Source: Pseudomonas putida (lineage in GTDB: Bacteria; Pseudomonadota; Gammaproteobacteria; Pseudomonadales; Pseudomonadaceae). From it: DNA of 64,000 nucleotides. Each line of letters starts with the position of its first letter. The stretch's first letter is position 1. A program made the position numbers and the translations under genes. The notes below the pieces were generated by a model. The model ran no database searches. It worked only from the letters and a program-made list of their open reading frames with translations, and was not told where the DNA came from. This document shows positions 37,483 to 46,912 of this stretch, in pieces. The stretch is from positions 4,420,001 through 4,484,000 of the forward strand of contig CP163498.1 in assembly GCA_041071465.1 (NCBI GenBank), read 5' to 3'.

Positions 37483-38346
37483 TCAGCTTTCGCCCAATGC
37501 CCCAACCACCTGCTCCACGCTAGCCTTCAGCCCTGCAAACGCATCCTCAGGGTCACTCTCAACCACCACCAGCTTAGCCCCGGCCGCCTCGATCACCTCT
37601 GCCACCGCGGGGTCTGGCTGCCGGTGGTCCAGCACCAGTGCCACATCCTGCGCTTTCAGGTTTTCACCTAGCGCTTTGAGCGCGGCAGCATCCCACTCGG
37701 CTGGCAGCGGCTGCTCCACCACGTCCAGATTCAACCCGCTGGCCAGGTAGCCCAATCGCTCGGACAGGCTCACCACCGTCAGGTTGTCGACCTTGGCCAG
37801 ACGCGTCTGGCTGCTGGCCGATAGCTCCAGCAACTGGCGCTTGAGCCCCGCCAGGTTGCCCTGGATCTTCGTCTTTTCGTCCGGTGCCAGCCGCTCCAGG
37901 TCATTGGCTACTACATCGGCCATGCGCCCGAGGTTGGTCGGGTTGAGCCAGGGGTAGGCGCCATAGGCATCGTCACCCGTGACCGCAATACCTGGCAGCG
38001 CGCCGTCCACCGGCCGCGCAGCATCGATCTCGACAATACGGATGTTGCTGCGCCGGGCCATCGGGTACAGCGGGTCGTCACGCCAGATCGAGCGCACGCC
38101 GATCACCGCATCCGCTTGCTGTGCGGCTTTGTGCAGGCTGGCGCCACCACGCCCGCTGAAGTATGACGGCTGGCGACTGGCCGGCAGGTTGGCCGGTGCT
38201 GCCTGCTTGAGCTGTACCGAGGTGCCGCCGAGCAGGGCACTGGCCAGGCTGTGAGTGACGGGCAGGGTCGTCAGCACTTGCGTGGCGAAAGACAGCGATG
38301 GCAGGCCGGCCAGGGCTAGTGCCAGGGTCAGGCGTTTGAAGTTCAT
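37483..38346 (-). CDS. fpvF: Periplasmic metal-binding protein, FpvF-like
   Basis: 287 residues, signal peptide 1-21 ('LALALAGLPSLSFA'), cluster A-I (ZnuA/TroA) fold. It is the last gene of an eight-gene operon whose order matches P. aeruginosa fpvG-H-J-K-C-D-E-F, so by position it is FpvF, which with FpvC binds iron or apo-pyoverdine in the periplasm. Few His residues and no His-rich loop argue against a zinc carrier. Confidence 0.82.
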   Translation of the reverse strand: MNFKRLTLALALAGLPSLSFATQVLTTLPVTHSLASALLGGTSVQLKQAAPANLPASRQPSYFSGRGGASLHKAAQQADAVIGVRSIWRDDPLYPMARRSNIRIVEIDAARPVDGALPGIAVTGDDAYGAYPWLNPTNLGRMADVVANDLERLAPDEKTKIQGNLAGLKRQLLELSASSQTRLAKVDNLTVVSLSERLGYLASGLNLDVVEQPLPAEWDAAALKALGENLKAQDVALVLDHRQPDPAVAEVIEAAGAKLVVVESDPEDAFAGLKASVEQVVGALGES

Positions 38347-39242
38347 GCCGGGTTTCCTTGCAGGCGGGGAACGAGGGCGCGGGCCAGGGCGGCCAGGGCG
38401 AAACAGAGACCGGCGACCAGAATGATCGCGGCACCTGACGGCACCGGCAGGTCGAACACGATCGGCAACAGGATGCCGAACAGGGTGCTGATGGTGGCAA
38501 TCAGCACCGACAGGAAGAAAAAGCCCTTGAGCGACTGGCTGACCAGGCGAGCGGCGGCGGCAGGAATCACCAACAGCGCACCGACCAGGATGGCACCGAT
38601 CACTTTCACTGCGGCCACGGTTACCAAGGTCACCAGCACCACGAACAGATAGTCCAGGGTTTTCACCGCCACCCCACGCACAGCCGCCAGTTGTGGGTTG
38701 AAGCTGGCCAGCATGATGCGGTTGTACAGCGGCAAGGCCAAGGCCAGTACCAGCACTGCGACGATGCCCAGTACCACCAGGTCCTGGCCACTGACGGTCA
38801 GTACCGAGCCGAACAGCACGTTTTCGAGGATATGCACGTTGATCTTGCCTGCCAGCATCAACAGCAAGCTGGCGCCCAGCGCCAGCGACACCGACAGGAA
38901 CACGCCAATCAACGTGTCTGGCGACAGCCCGGTGCGGTTGCGCAGGAAGTTGAGCAGGATGCCGAACAGCAGGCAGTAGCCGAACAGACTGCCGTAAGGG
39001 CCGGTGTAGGGCTCGCCCAGCAGGATACCGATGGCCACGCCGGTCAGCGCGGCATGGCCGACCGCTTCGGAGAAGAAGGCAAAGCGCTTGACCACCACCA
39101 GGGTGCCCAGGCCGCCCAGCACCGGGCCTATCATCAGGCCGGCCAGCAGGGCGTTGACCACGAAACCGTAGGCCAGCGCCTCGGGCAGGTAGCCGGCAGT
39201 GGCCCAGTCCTGGACCGTTTGGCGAAAGAATTCAAAACTCAT
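38343..39242 (-). CDS. fpvE: Metal ABC permease, FpvE-like
   Basis: 299 residues with about nine membrane segments, ZnuB/TroC family ('FFSEAVGHAALTGVAIGILLG', 'NRTGLSPDTLIGVFLSVSLA'). Iron importer channel in the inner membrane by synteny. It overlaps fpvF by 4 bp and abuts fpvD. Confidence 0.85.
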   Translation of the reverse strand: MSFEFFRQTVQDWATAGYLPEALAYGFVVNALLAGLMIGPVLGGLGTLVVVKRFAFFSEAVGHAALTGVAIGILLGEPYTGPYGSLFGYCLLFGILLNFLRNRTGLSPDTLIGVFLSVSLALGASLLLMLAGKINVHILENVLFGSVLTVSGQDLVVLGIVAVLVLALALPLYNRIMLASFNPQLAAVRGVAVKTLDYLFVVLVTLVTVAAVKVIGAILVGALLVIPAAAARLVSQSLKGFFFLSVLIATISTLFGILLPIVFDLPVPSGAAIILVAGLCFALAALARALVPRLQGNPA

Positions 39243-39988
39243 CAGGCAAGGCTCTCGCTACGCGGGTGAACGGAGAACAGGCCGAGCAGGCGCTCTGGGG
39301 TCAGGGCCTGGGCGGGTGGGGCGTCGAACAGTACCTGGCGGCTCAGGCCAGTCACTCGGTCGGCCAGGCGCAGCACAGCTTCCAGGTCATGCTCGATCCA
39401 CAACACGGTTGTGCCAGCCTGGCGCCAGCCATGCAGCAACTGTTCGAACACCTGGATACCCGCTTCATCGAGCGCCGACATGGGTTCGTCCAGCACCAGC
39501 AACTGCGGCTCGGGGATCAGGCCCTGGGCCAGCAGCACGCGCTGGCGCTCACCACCCGACAACGCCCCCATGCGCCGCTTGCGTTTGTCGAGCATGCCGA
39601 CCCGCGCCAGGGCCGCGTCGATAGCCGGTTGCACACGCCGCGACAGGCCGAGGAAGGCCGGGCGGCGCTGGCACATGGCGGCCATGAAGTCGTCCACGGT
39701 CATCGGCAGGCCACGGTCGAACTCCAGTGCCTGCGGCACATAACCAATCACCTCACGCTCGTTCGGCCAATGCAGGGTCAGTTGTCCCTGATGCGGCATC
39801 TGCCCCAGCAGGGTCTTGATCAGCGAGCTCTTGCCGCCGCCATTGGGGCCGACGATGGCGTGCACGCTGCCTGCGGCAACGCTGAAGCTGACCTGTTCGA
39901 GGATACGGGTGCGGCCCAGGGTCAGGTCGATACCGGCGAACTCGATACGTGGCCCGCAGGCTGCCAGCAGGTTGGCGGCTGCGGTCAT
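39242..39988 (-). CDS. fpvD: Metal ABC ATPase, FpvD-like
   Basis: 248 residues: Walker A 'GPNGGGKSS', signature 'LSGGERQRVLLAQGL', Walker B 'LLVLDEPMSALDE'. Drives the FpvE permease. The ATG overlaps the fpvC stop. Confidence 0.87.
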   Translation of the reverse strand: MTAAANLLAACGPRIEFAGIDLTLGRTRILEQVSFSVAAGSVHAIVGPNGGGKSSLIKTLLGQMPHQGQLTLHWPNEREVIGYVPQALEFDRGLPMTVDDFMAAMCQRRPAFLGLSRRVQPAIDAALARVGMLDKRKRRMGALSGGERQRVLLAQGLIPEPQLLVLDEPMSALDEAGIQVFEQLLHGWRQAGTTVLWIEHDLEAVLRLADRVTGLSRQVLFDAPPAQALTPERLLGLFSVHPRSESLA

Positions 39989-40886
39989 GCGCGGTTCTCC
40001 TGAATGGCACGGACCACGGTGTCGAGGTTGCGCTTCATCTCCACCTCGTATTTGTCCTTGGTGTATTCGCCATAGGAGATATGGGTCAACGGATACAGGC
40101 GCACGCCGGACTCACGCTGAATGGTTTCGACATAGGCCGACGGGAAGTCCATTTCCGAGAAGATCACCCGCACGTCCAGTGCCTTGAGCTGGTCGATGGT
40201 CTTTTTCAGCTGCGCCGGGCTGGGCTCGATGCCATGGGCCGGTTCGACCACTGCGGTCACTTCCAGGCCGAAATCACGCACGAGGTAGTCGTAGGCAGCA
40301 TGGATGGTCGCCACGCGGAACGTGGCGCTGGGGCTTCGGTGACCTTGGCCAGGGCCTCGGCCCGCAGGGCGCGCAGGCGCTTGGCATAGGCGCGGGCGTT
40401 TTGCGTGTACAGCTTGGCGTTGTCCGGGTCGAGCTTGCCCAGTTCGCGGGCAATGTTGTTGACCTGGGCGATGGTGGTGCTGATGGACAGGAACGTGTGC
40501 GGGTTGACCACCTTGCCAGCGCCGCGCGCGGCAATGCCGGTGGCCGCCAGCAACGGTACGTTCTGGTTGGCTTCGATGGTCGTGATGCCGGGCTTTTCAC
40601 TGGCGGCGATCATGCGGTCGGCGAAGTCGTCGTGGCCGACGCCATTGAGCACCACCACGTCCAGCGTACCGATGCGTTTGATGTCCTCGGCCCGTGGCTC
40701 GTAGGCGTGGGGGTTGAAGCCTGCTGGAATCAACGGCACCACTTCGGCTTTGTCGCCGACGATGTTGCTCACGTAGCTGTAGTAGGGGTGCAGGGTGATG
40801 CCGATGCGCAGCGGCTTGCCGTTATCGGCCAGGGCCAGTGACGGCAGGGCAAAGGCCAGGAGCAGGGCGAGGGCGGAGCGGAGCAT
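39985..40886 (-). CDS. fpvC: Periplasmic metal-binding protein, FpvC-like, frameshifted
   Basis: 300 residues after adding one base in the GGGG run at 40330-40333, which restores 'KVTEAPSATFRVATIHAAYDYL'. Signal peptide 1-20; TroA-fold with His in 'GITLHPYYSYVSNIVG', 'GFNPHAYEPR', 'VNPHTFLSI' and 'TIHAAYDYL', the usual metal ligands. By operon order it is FpvC, which takes iron released from pyoverdine. Confidence 0.83.
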
Positions 40887-40902
40887 GGGGGAGTCCTTGG
40901 GT

Positions 40903-41472
40903 TCAGTGACGGTGTTCGCGGGTAACCCCGGCGTCGTAATGGCTGACGACCTGCTGCCAACCGGCGGCGATCAGGGTGGCCTGGCCGAGGTCGTCCGGGA
41001 TCACGGCGGCGCTGTCGCGGCGCAGCCAGACATCGGCCTGGCCGGTGCTGTCGGCGGGCAGGATCAGCAGCAGGCTGCCGGCGACCTCGGGGGCCTGGCT
41101 GCGGCCCAGGTAGGCGCCGGGCTCCAGCCACGACCATTGGTGGCCGCCGCGGCTCTGGCTGCCGGCATCGACCACGAACGGTGGCAGGCCTTCCTCGGCC
41201 AGGGCCTGCACACTGGGTACGACGCCATTTTCTTCACGCAGCAGCTGGATTTCGTCGAAAGCCACGCGCAAGTCGGTGTACAGGCCTTGCTCGGCGGCGG
41301 TGAGGTCGCGGCGGGCGTCGATCTGGTGGCTGGCGATGGTCTGTTCGTCCTCGCGCTCACCGCGTAGCAGCACCACGCTGGCGGCGAGCACCACGATCAA
41401 CAGGCTGGCCAGCAGCACGTACAGGGTTTCGTGCCCGGCGCCGGCCGGGCGAATCACTTGGGCGCGGCTCAT
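40903..41472 (-). CDS. fpvK: Inner-membrane protein of the iron-release complex, FpvK-like
   Basis: 189 residues (DUF6162-like): one N-terminal membrane segment (about 17-37, 'LYVLLASLLIVVLAASVVLL') and a periplasmic domain. It ends 'YDAGVTREHRH'. The assignment rests on position between fpvJ and fpvC. It partners FpvG/H/J in reductive release of iron from ferri-pyoverdine. The start overlaps the fpvJ stop. Confidence 0.75.
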   Translation of the reverse strand: MSRAQVIRPAGAGHETLYVLLASLLIVVLAASVVLLRGEREDEQTIASHQIDARRDLTAAEQGLYTDLRVAFDEIQLLREENGVVPSVQALAEEGLPPFVVDAGSQSRGGHQWSWLEPGAYLGRSQAPEVAGSLLLILPADSTGQADVWLRRDSAAVIPDDLGQATLIAAGWQQVVSHYDAGVTREHRH

Positions 41473-41789
41473 GGCTGGGCGATGTCGGCGTAGTCGACTT
41501 CCACCACGTGCCCGGGGCCTGCGTCGAATAGCACATAGAACTCACCGTCCGGGCGCTTGAAGGTCAGCGTCGAATCGTCACCAAGCTTGCCGCCGACCAG
41601 CACCTGTTCGTCATAGCCGATCACATCCAGGGTCACCCCAGGGGCACCGCTGCCGTCCGAGAAGCCGCCGGTGCACTTGACCTGGCCGCTGGCCAGCGCT
41701 TCGCATTCGCACATCGGGTTGTGCGCCAGGGCGGGGCCGGCGGCCAGTACCATGAAGGGCAGGGCGAGGGTGCGCATCAGGTTTTTCAT
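41469..41789 (-). CDS. fpvJ: Periplasmic protein of the iron-release complex, FpvJ-like
   Basis: 106 residues, signal peptide 1-22 ('PFMVLAAGPALAHNP'), then a small Cys-containing beta domain 'NPMCECEALASGQVKCTGG'. GGAGGCAAGAA precedes the ATG at 41789; the upstream-open frame to 42050 is only coding shadow. Assigned by operon order. Confidence 0.77.
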   Translation of the reverse strand: MKNLMRTLALPFMVLAAGPALAHNPMCECEALASGQVKCTGGFSDGSGAPGVTLDVIGYDEQVLVGGKLGDDSTLTFKRPDGEFYVLFDAGPGHVVEVDYADIAQP

Positions 41790-42325
41790 TTCTTGCCTCC
41801 TTGTTTCTCGAGCCAGGCCACGGTGGCTGGCGATGCCTTGGCCAGGGGGACTGACGCCTGGTGCATGCTGCCGTCCCAGCCTTCCAGGGTGATCCAGATC
41901 TGCGCGTCGGGTTTGGTGCGTGGTGGAATCGGCAGTGAGGTGCCCATGTTGTACGGTGCACCGAAGAAGATGGTGCCGGCGGCGCGCAGGCTGCGAGGCT
42001 TGCCGATGCGCAGGTAGGCCGCCTTGACGTCCTTGATGCAGGCCTTGCACAGCGATGCGTTGAACGACTTGAAGAAGCCGGCCGGGCCATCGGCGCGAGG
42101 CGCTTCGTCACGCAGTTCGGCCAGGTCGAGGCTGTAGGGGCCGACCTGGATGTCGCTGATCACATTGGCGCCCAGGCCGGCGTCACCGCGAAACAGCTTG
42201 GCGTCGGCGAAGTACTTGGGCATGAAGCCCAGCGGAATCAGGATCAGCAGGATATTCAGGTGAAAACGCCACTTCAGCCAAAGCTGCTTCAGCGGGCTGG
42301 TGGGCAGGGCTTGGGCCTGGCTCAT
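41786..42325 (-). CDS. fpvH: Membrane-anchored protein of the iron-release complex, FpvH-like
   Basis: 179 residues with one membrane segment (about 22-38, 'LNILLILIPLGFMPKYF') and a periplasmic domain containing 'SLCKACIKDVKAAYLRIG' (CxxC). CxxC may handle redox or metal. Start and stop overlap both neighbours. Confidence 0.77.
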   Translation of the reverse strand: MSQAQALPTSPLKQLWLKWRFHLNILLILIPLGFMPKYFADAKLFRGDAGLGANVISDIQVGPYSLDLAELRDEAPRADGPAGFFKSFNASLCKACIKDVKAAYLRIGKPRSLRAAGTIFFGAPYNMGTSLPIPPRTKPDAQIWITLEGWDGSMHQASVPLAKASPATVAWLEKQGGKK

Positions 42326-43515
42326 TAATGGATCTCCACGGTGGTTTCACTGCGCGCCGCACGGGGTGCTCGCTCGCTGCGCTTGAGGGCGGCGGCGGTG
42401 GCCTGGGCGGTGCGTTTGGTCCAGATCAGCAGGCCGCTGAGCACCATCAAGGTGAGGACCAGGCCGAAGAAGAACCAGATCAGCTTGATTGGCAGGCCAC
42501 CGAAATCGCCGGTGTGCAGCGGGCGCATGGATTCGGTGACGAACTCCAGGGCCGAGCGGTCGCTGATTTCGAACTGGCTGTCGACAATGCTTGTATACGG
42601 GTTCACCGACGCACTCTGGAACATCAACGGGTACCAGCCTGGCCCAGACAGGGTGACGTGGCTGTAGGCGGTGGCGGGCAGCGAGACGGAGTTGATCTCC
42701 AGCCCCGGGATCGCCAGGCCGGCAATGCGCGCAGCTTCATCCAGGTTGATGCGCGGGGCAGGGCTGCCATCTGGCGTTTGCGGCACGTCCTCACGGGCGA
42801 TCACCGGCACGATGGGCCGGCTGGAAATGGTGATGTGGTTGTCGAACAGTATCGCCTGGATCAGGAACCAGGTGCCGGTGATGGAAATCACCGCAATGAA
42901 CCAGATCGACCACACCCCGGCCAGGCGGTGCAAGTCACCCCAAAAAATCCGCGAGCCATGGCCGGTGCGCACGGGTTTGAAAAAGCCCTTCCAGAACTTT
43001 TTGTACACAACCAGGCCGGTGACCAGCGAGGCCAGCATCGGCAGGCCGAGCAGCGACACCAGGTACCAGCCCCAGCTGAAACCATTGGTGAACGGCACCA
43101 GCCACCAGCCGTGCAGGGCCCGGGTGAAGGCTTCGAAGTTGAAGTCAGGGGTCTTGCCCTGGATGGCGCCGGTGTAGGGGTTTACGTACAGCGTCGGGCT
43201 GGTGCCGTCTGGCAGGGTGACATTGGCCTTTACCGCGAAGTGCGAGCCATCGGGTTGGCTGAGCCGGTCCACGACCATATCCGGCTCGGCCTTGTGCAAG
43301 GCTTCCAGCACCTGCTGGAAGCTCATGCGTTGCACGTCCGCGTCTGGCTTGTTGGCGCGCACGGCCGAGTCGGCCAGCCAGACGATTTCCTGGCTGACCA
43401 CGGCAAGCATGCCGGTGAAGCAGACGATCAGGACAAAGAACCAGATCGGCAAGGCAAGCCAGCTGTGGACCAGGAACCACAGCCTGGATTTGGATTTTTT
43501 CGGTGATTTGGCCAT
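42325..43515 (-). CDS. fpvG: PepSY-TM inner-membrane iron reductase, FpvG-like
   Basis: 396 residues with about four or five membrane segments and two PepSY-type domains. 'FLVHSWLALPIWFFVLIVC', 'ALHGWWLVPF', 'DLHRLAGVWSIWF' and 'MRPLHTGDFGGLPIKLIWF' carry conserved His that could bind haem. It reduces Fe(III) in ferri-pyoverdine. First gene of the fpvGHJK-CDEF operon; a Fur-like box lies 60-85 bp upstream. Confidence 0.85.
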   Translation of the reverse strand: MAKSPKKSKSRLWFLVHSWLALPIWFFVLIVCFTGMLAVVSQEIVWLADSAVRANKPDADVQRMSFQQVLEALHKAEPDMVVDRLSQPDGSHFAVKANVTLPDGTSPTLYVNPYTGAIQGKTPDFNFEAFTRALHGWWLVPFTNGFSWGWYLVSLLGLPMLASLVTGLVVYKKFWKGFFKPVRTGHGSRIFWGDLHRLAGVWSIWFIAVISITGTWFLIQAILFDNHITISSRPIVPVIAREDVPQTPDGSPAPRINLDEAARIAGLAIPGLEINSVSLPATAYSHVTLSGPGWYPLMFQSASVNPYTSIVDSQFEISDRSALEFVTESMRPLHTGDFGGLPIKLIWFFFGLVLTLMVLSGLLIWTKRTAQATAAALKRSERAPRAARSETTVEIH

Positions 43516-43572
43516 CAGACGGTCTTCTGCAATGGGTGGTCGAGCGTGTGCCCAACCAAAGAGGGCTGTACT

Positions 43573-43600
43573 GATAAGGACGAATGAGAATTGAAAACCT
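43573..43600. promoter_or_regulatory. Putative Fur box before fpvG
   Basis: GATAAGGACGAATGAGAATT followed by GAAAAC resembles repeated NATA/TAAT hexamers of Fur sites (AATGAGAATT core). Its position just upstream of fpvG fits iron repression. Confidence 0.5.
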
Positions 43601-43635
43601 GCCTTTTAAAATGAAAGCAAATGTTTCAAAAGACG

Positions 43636-43671
43636 AAGGCCGGACGGCGCACGCGGCGTCAGTCCGGCCTT
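43636..43671 (-). terminator. Terminator of pvdA
   Basis: AAGGCCGGAC and its exact complement GTCCGGCCTT flank a 16-base GC loop. On the minus strand the stem is followed by CGTCTTTT. It lies 21 bp after the pvdA stop. Confidence 0.75.
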
Positions 43672-43691
43672 GAAGGCTTGTTGCAGAGGGC

Positions 43692-45026
43692 TCAGGCGCG
43701 GGTCAGGGCTACCGCCGCTTGCGGCTTGCCGTGCAGCTGCGCCAGGTCCTGGTACAGCGCCCGGCCAATTTCCGCAGCGCGGGCCGGCAGCACTGAAAGC
43801 AGCGTGTCACTCAGGCCGTGGCTGTTTTCGCAGAAGCCCTGCAAGTAAACAGAGGCCTGCAGGTCGGGGCTGGCCAGTACACGGTAGTTGCGGTCGACGC
43901 TGAAGTCCTCCAGATAACCGGCCAGTGGCGCCAGCAGGTCACGGTGCGAGCGGCGCTCGTAACCGGTGGCGAGGATCACGGCATCGTAGCGGTGGGTTTG
44001 CTGCTGGCCGGTGGCAAGGTCGCGCAAGGTCAGTTCCAGGCCTTCGCGGGTGGCCACCACCGCTTCCACCTGGCGCCGGCATAGCACGTTGTGGCGGTGC
44101 TGGTGGGCGACCTTCTGACGGTAAAGGATGCCGTAGATGCGCTCGATCAGGTTGAGGTCGACCACCGAGTAGTTGGTGTTGTGGTACTCGCCCAGCAATT
44201 TGCTGCGCTGGTCGGCCGGTTCGTTGTAGACCAGGTCGGTGTAGTCCGGTGAGAAGATCTCGTTGACGAACGGGCTGTCGTCGGCGGGTTTGAGGGCCGA
44301 CCCGCGCAGGATCATGTCGACCTTGACCGACGGGTAGCTGTCATTGAGATCGATGAACGCCTCAGCGGCGCTCTGGCCTGAGCCGATCACGGCGATGCGC
44401 ATGGGTTTACCGTCGGTGCACGGCAGCTTGTTCAGGCTGCTCAGGTACTGGGAGTGGTGGAACACCCGTGGGTCGTCCTTGAAGGCGCCGAACTTTTCCG
44501 GGATTTTCGGCGTGCCGCCGCTGCCGACCACCACCGAGCGGGTGCGGCGGCTGTATTCGCGGCCTTGCGCGTCACGTGAAACCAGGCGCAGGTGCTCGAC
44601 CCGGCCGGCATTCAATTCCGGTTCGATGCGCAACACTTCCTGGCCATACACCGCCTGGGTAGCGAAATGCTCGGCGGCCCAGCGCAGGTAGTTGTTGTAC
44701 TCCAGGCGGCAGGGGTAGAAGGTGCCGAGGTTGATGAAGTCGGCCAGGCGCTGCTTCTGATGCAGGTAGTTGACGAAGCTGTAGGGGCTGGTGGGGTTGC
44801 GCAGTGACACCAGGTCTTTCAGGAACGAGATCTGCAGCTCGCTCTGGGTGGCCAGGGTTTCGCCGTGCCAGCGGTAGTCTTGTTGCTTGTCGATGAACAG
44901 TGCGTCGAGGGCATGGCCCTGAGACTCGGCGAGTTCTTCCAGGGCGATGGCCAAGGCCAGGTTGGAAGGGCCGAAGCCCACGCCGATCAGATCTTTGATG
45001 GTTTCCTGCTGTGAGGGCTGGCTCAT
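43692..45026 (-). CDS. pvdA: L-ornithine N5-monooxygenase
   Basis: 444 residues. FAD motif 'LIGVGFGPSNLALAIALEEL', NADPH motif 'IAVIGSGQSAAEAFIDL' and the C-terminal ATGYERR block ('ILATGYERRSHRDLL'). It hydroxylates ornithine with NADPH and O2 to give N5-hydroxyornithine, the hydroxamate arm of pyoverdine. A single gene with its own iron-starvation box upstream and a terminator downstream. Confidence 0.94.
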   Translation of the reverse strand: MSQPSQQETIKDLIGVGFGPSNLALAIALEELAESQGHALDALFIDKQQDYRWHGETLATQSELQISFLKDLVSLRNPTSPYSFVNYLHQKQRLADFINLGTFYPCRLEYNNYLRWAAEHFATQAVYGQEVLRIEPELNAGRVEHLRLVSRDAQGREYSRRTRSVVVGSGGTPKIPEKFGAFKDDPRVFHHSQYLSSLNKLPCTDGKPMRIAVIGSGQSAAEAFIDLNDSYPSVKVDMILRGSALKPADDSPFVNEIFSPDYTDLVYNEPADQRSKLLGEYHNTNYSVVDLNLIERIYGILYRQKVAHQHRHNVLCRRQVEAVVATREGLELTLRDLATGQQQTHRYDAVILATGYERRSHRDLLAPLAGYLEDFSVDRNYRVLASPDLQASVYLQGFCENSHGLSDTLLSVLPARAAEIGRALYQDLAQLHGKPQAAVALTRA

Positions 45027-45099
45027 GGCTGCGATTCCCTGAATGGTCGATATGGACGCCCGCCGGGGCTCCGGCTCCTGCGCAAGTACATGAGTTGGA

Positions 45100-45122
45100 A
45101 CGAGCCAGGCGGGGGGAATTTA
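45100..45122 (-). promoter_or_regulatory. Iron-starvation sigma box of pvdA
   Basis: On the minus strand TAAAT-N15-CGT, an exact match to both half-sites of the pyoverdine sigma-factor consensus. The spacer is one base shorter than usual; it contains a run of six C, so a lost base is possible. It is about 75-95 bp upstream of pvdA. Confidence 0.65.
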
Positions 45123-45198
45123 AGCGGGCTCAAGAACTGCATGAGGCGGCCGATAGGGTGGTTACGGCAAGGACCGATCTTTTTGGCAAGGAATCGAC

Positions 45199-45645
45199 AT
45201 GAGCGGAATAACGGCAAGCAACCTGATGATCAACGGCGTTTCAGCGCAGACGCTGAGCGCCAACGCAGCGACTGAACGCGAACAGGCAAAACAGGCCGGT
45301 GAGGCACTGGGGCCACTGAGCATCAGCAGTGACAGCATGAAAGTTTCAGCGGGTAGCCAGGCGCAATCCACCGACACTGAAGACAGTGGCGAGTCGCAGG
45401 CCGTGACCGAGCTGCGTCAGCTGATCAAGGATCTGCAGAAACAACTGGCTGAAGAGCAGAAGCAATTGGCTGCGCTGCAGAACAGCAAGATGGACGAGGC
45501 CGCCAAGGCGGCTGCGGTGGGCGCCAAGCAGGCGAGCATTGCCACCATCAATGGGCAGATCATGGCAGCCACGGCGCAATTGCTGGAGCTGTTGCAGCAA
45601 GAGGGTGGCAGCAGTGCCGGCGGGATGGTCAGCGCCACGGCCTGA
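45199..45645 (+). CDS. FlxA-like family protein
   Basis: 148 residues, no signal peptide. A Ser/Thr/Ala-rich N-terminus (about 1-65), then a coiled coil of repeated K/Q/E-L patterns ('IKDLQKQLAEEQKQLAALQ') and an Ala/Gln-rich C-terminus. It resembles the FlxA-like family (unknown function). AAGGAAT precedes the ATG. It is divergent from pvdA, but I see no shared iron element facing it. Confidence 0.72.
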   Translation: MSGITASNLMINGVSAQTLSANAATEREQAKQAGEALGPLSISSDSMKVSAGSQAQSTDTEDSGESQAVTELRQLIKDLQKQLAEEQKQLAALQNSKMDEAAKAAAVGAKQASIATINGQIMAATAQLLELLQQEGGSSAGGMVSATA

Positions 45646-45671
45646 TCATCCCGCCGGCATGCGCAGTCCCA

Positions 45672-45702
45672 GTAGGAGCGGCCATGTGTCGCGATGGGCC
45701 GC
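45672..45702. repeat. Single REP-like unit
   Basis: AGTAGGAGCGGCCATGTGTC followed by GCGATGGGCCGC matches the arms of the REP doublet at 18831 with a few changes. It sits between the convergent FlxA-like and pbpG genes. There is no second inverted unit. Confidence 0.65.
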
Positions 45703-45735
45703 GCCGTCAGACACGCGCGTAGTAGCAGGTAGTGG

Positions 45736-46674
45736 TTATTCGGTCACCAAGCGGCCCTTGCTCTGCCGGTCCGCCTTGTACTGCATGGCCACTGCTGGCG
45801 CCGGCTTGGCGGCACCGGTTTCCAGCCACTGACGCATGCGGCTGGCATCGGCGAAGTGGGTGTACTTGCCGAAGGCATCGAGAATGACCATGGCCACCGG
45901 GCGATTGTCCATGCGGGTCAGCAACACCAGGCAATGCCCGGCCTCGTTGGTGAAGCCGGTCTTGGTCAGCTTGATGTCCCAGTTGCTCTTGTTCACCAGG
46001 TGGTCGGTGTTACGGAAGCCCAGGGTGTAGTTGGGCTTGCGGAAGGCCACGGTCTTTTCGCGGGTGGTCGACAGCTCGCTCAGCATCGGGTACTTGCGCG
46101 AGGCCATCAGCAGCTTGGCCAGGTCGCGTGCGGTGGACACGTTCTGCGTCGACAGGCCAGTCGGCTCAACATAGCGGGTGTGTGCCATACCCAGGCTGCG
46201 GGCCTTGGCATTCATGGCCTTGATGAACGCCGGGTAGCCGCCGGGGTAGGCGTTGGCCAGGCTGTTGGCCGCACGGTTTTCCGACGACATCAGGGTAATC
46301 AGCAAGGTTTCGCGGCGGTCGAGCTGGCTGCCCAGGCGCACGCGCGAATACACGCCTTTCATTTCCGGGTTGTTGGCGATGGTCATGGTGAGCATTTCAT
46401 CCATGGGCAGCTTGGCATCCAGCACCACCATCGCTGTCATCAGCTTGGTTACCGAGGCGATCGGCACCACGCGGTCGGCGTGGCTCGAATACAATTCCTG
46501 GTTGCTGTTCAGGTCGATCAGCAGGGCACTGCCTGAAGCCAGGTGCAGCTTGGACGGGTCTCGTTGAGCCTGGACCGGGGGTTGTGCAGCAGCAGTCGAC
46601 GGAAGGGTCGCGGTACCTGTGAGCAACAGCAGCAGGCTGAGGATGGACAGGGATGTTTTCACGTTGAGGCTCAC
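45736..46674 (-). CDS. pbpG: D-alanyl-D-alanine endopeptidase (PBP7-like)
   Basis: 312 residues, signal peptide about 1-30. SxxK motif Ser74-Val-Thr-Lys77 in '[14 protein letters not shown]', SxN motif Ser131-Glu-Asn133, KTG at 238-240. A low-molecular-mass PBP that cleaves cross-linked peptidoglycan in the periplasm. No C-terminal amphipathic anchor is seen, as in PbpG. The 238-bp gap upstream (46675-46912) is AT-rich with no clear feature. Confidence 0.9.
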   Translation of the reverse strand: MSLNVKTSLSILSLLLLLTGTATLPSTAAAQPPVQAQRDPSKLHLASGSALLIDLNSNQELYSSHADRVVPIASVTKLMTAMVVLDAKLPMDEMLTMTIANNPEMKGVYSRVRLGSQLDRRETLLITLMSSENRAANSLANAYPGGYPAFIKAMNAKARSLGMAHTRYVEPTGLSTQNVSTARDLAKLLMASRKYPMLSELSTTREKTVAFRKPNYTLGFRNTDHLVNKSNWDIKLTKTGFTNEAGHCLVLLTRMDNRPVAMVILDAFGKYTHFADASRMRQWLETGAAKPAPAVAMQYKADRQSKGRLVTE

Positions 46675-46912
46675 TAAAAGTTGGTATGTCGTTGGCTGTG
46701 CAAGGGTTTTCCCCCTAAAACCGATGCATTCTGGAGTATGGCTGAATTGCTGTCGAATGCCTTATGACTAAAGGGCGCAAAGTGAACGATATTTAATCCT
46801 GTACCAATTTTTAACCAATCACGTACTTTTCCAGATTCGCAAATCGGCCCAGTCGTCAGCGGAATTGTTTCTTGGTGGTATGCTCGCCGCTTACCAAACA
46901 GGGAGAGTGGTA

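Noticed and set aside
37483..40886. A zinc ABC transporter (znuABC) with two binding proteins
   Set aside because: The four upstream genes (PepSY reductase, two anchored proteins, Cys-containing periplasmic protein) reproduce the fpvGHJK order of P. aeruginosa, there is no Zur gene or Zur box, and pyoverdine genes flank the locus.
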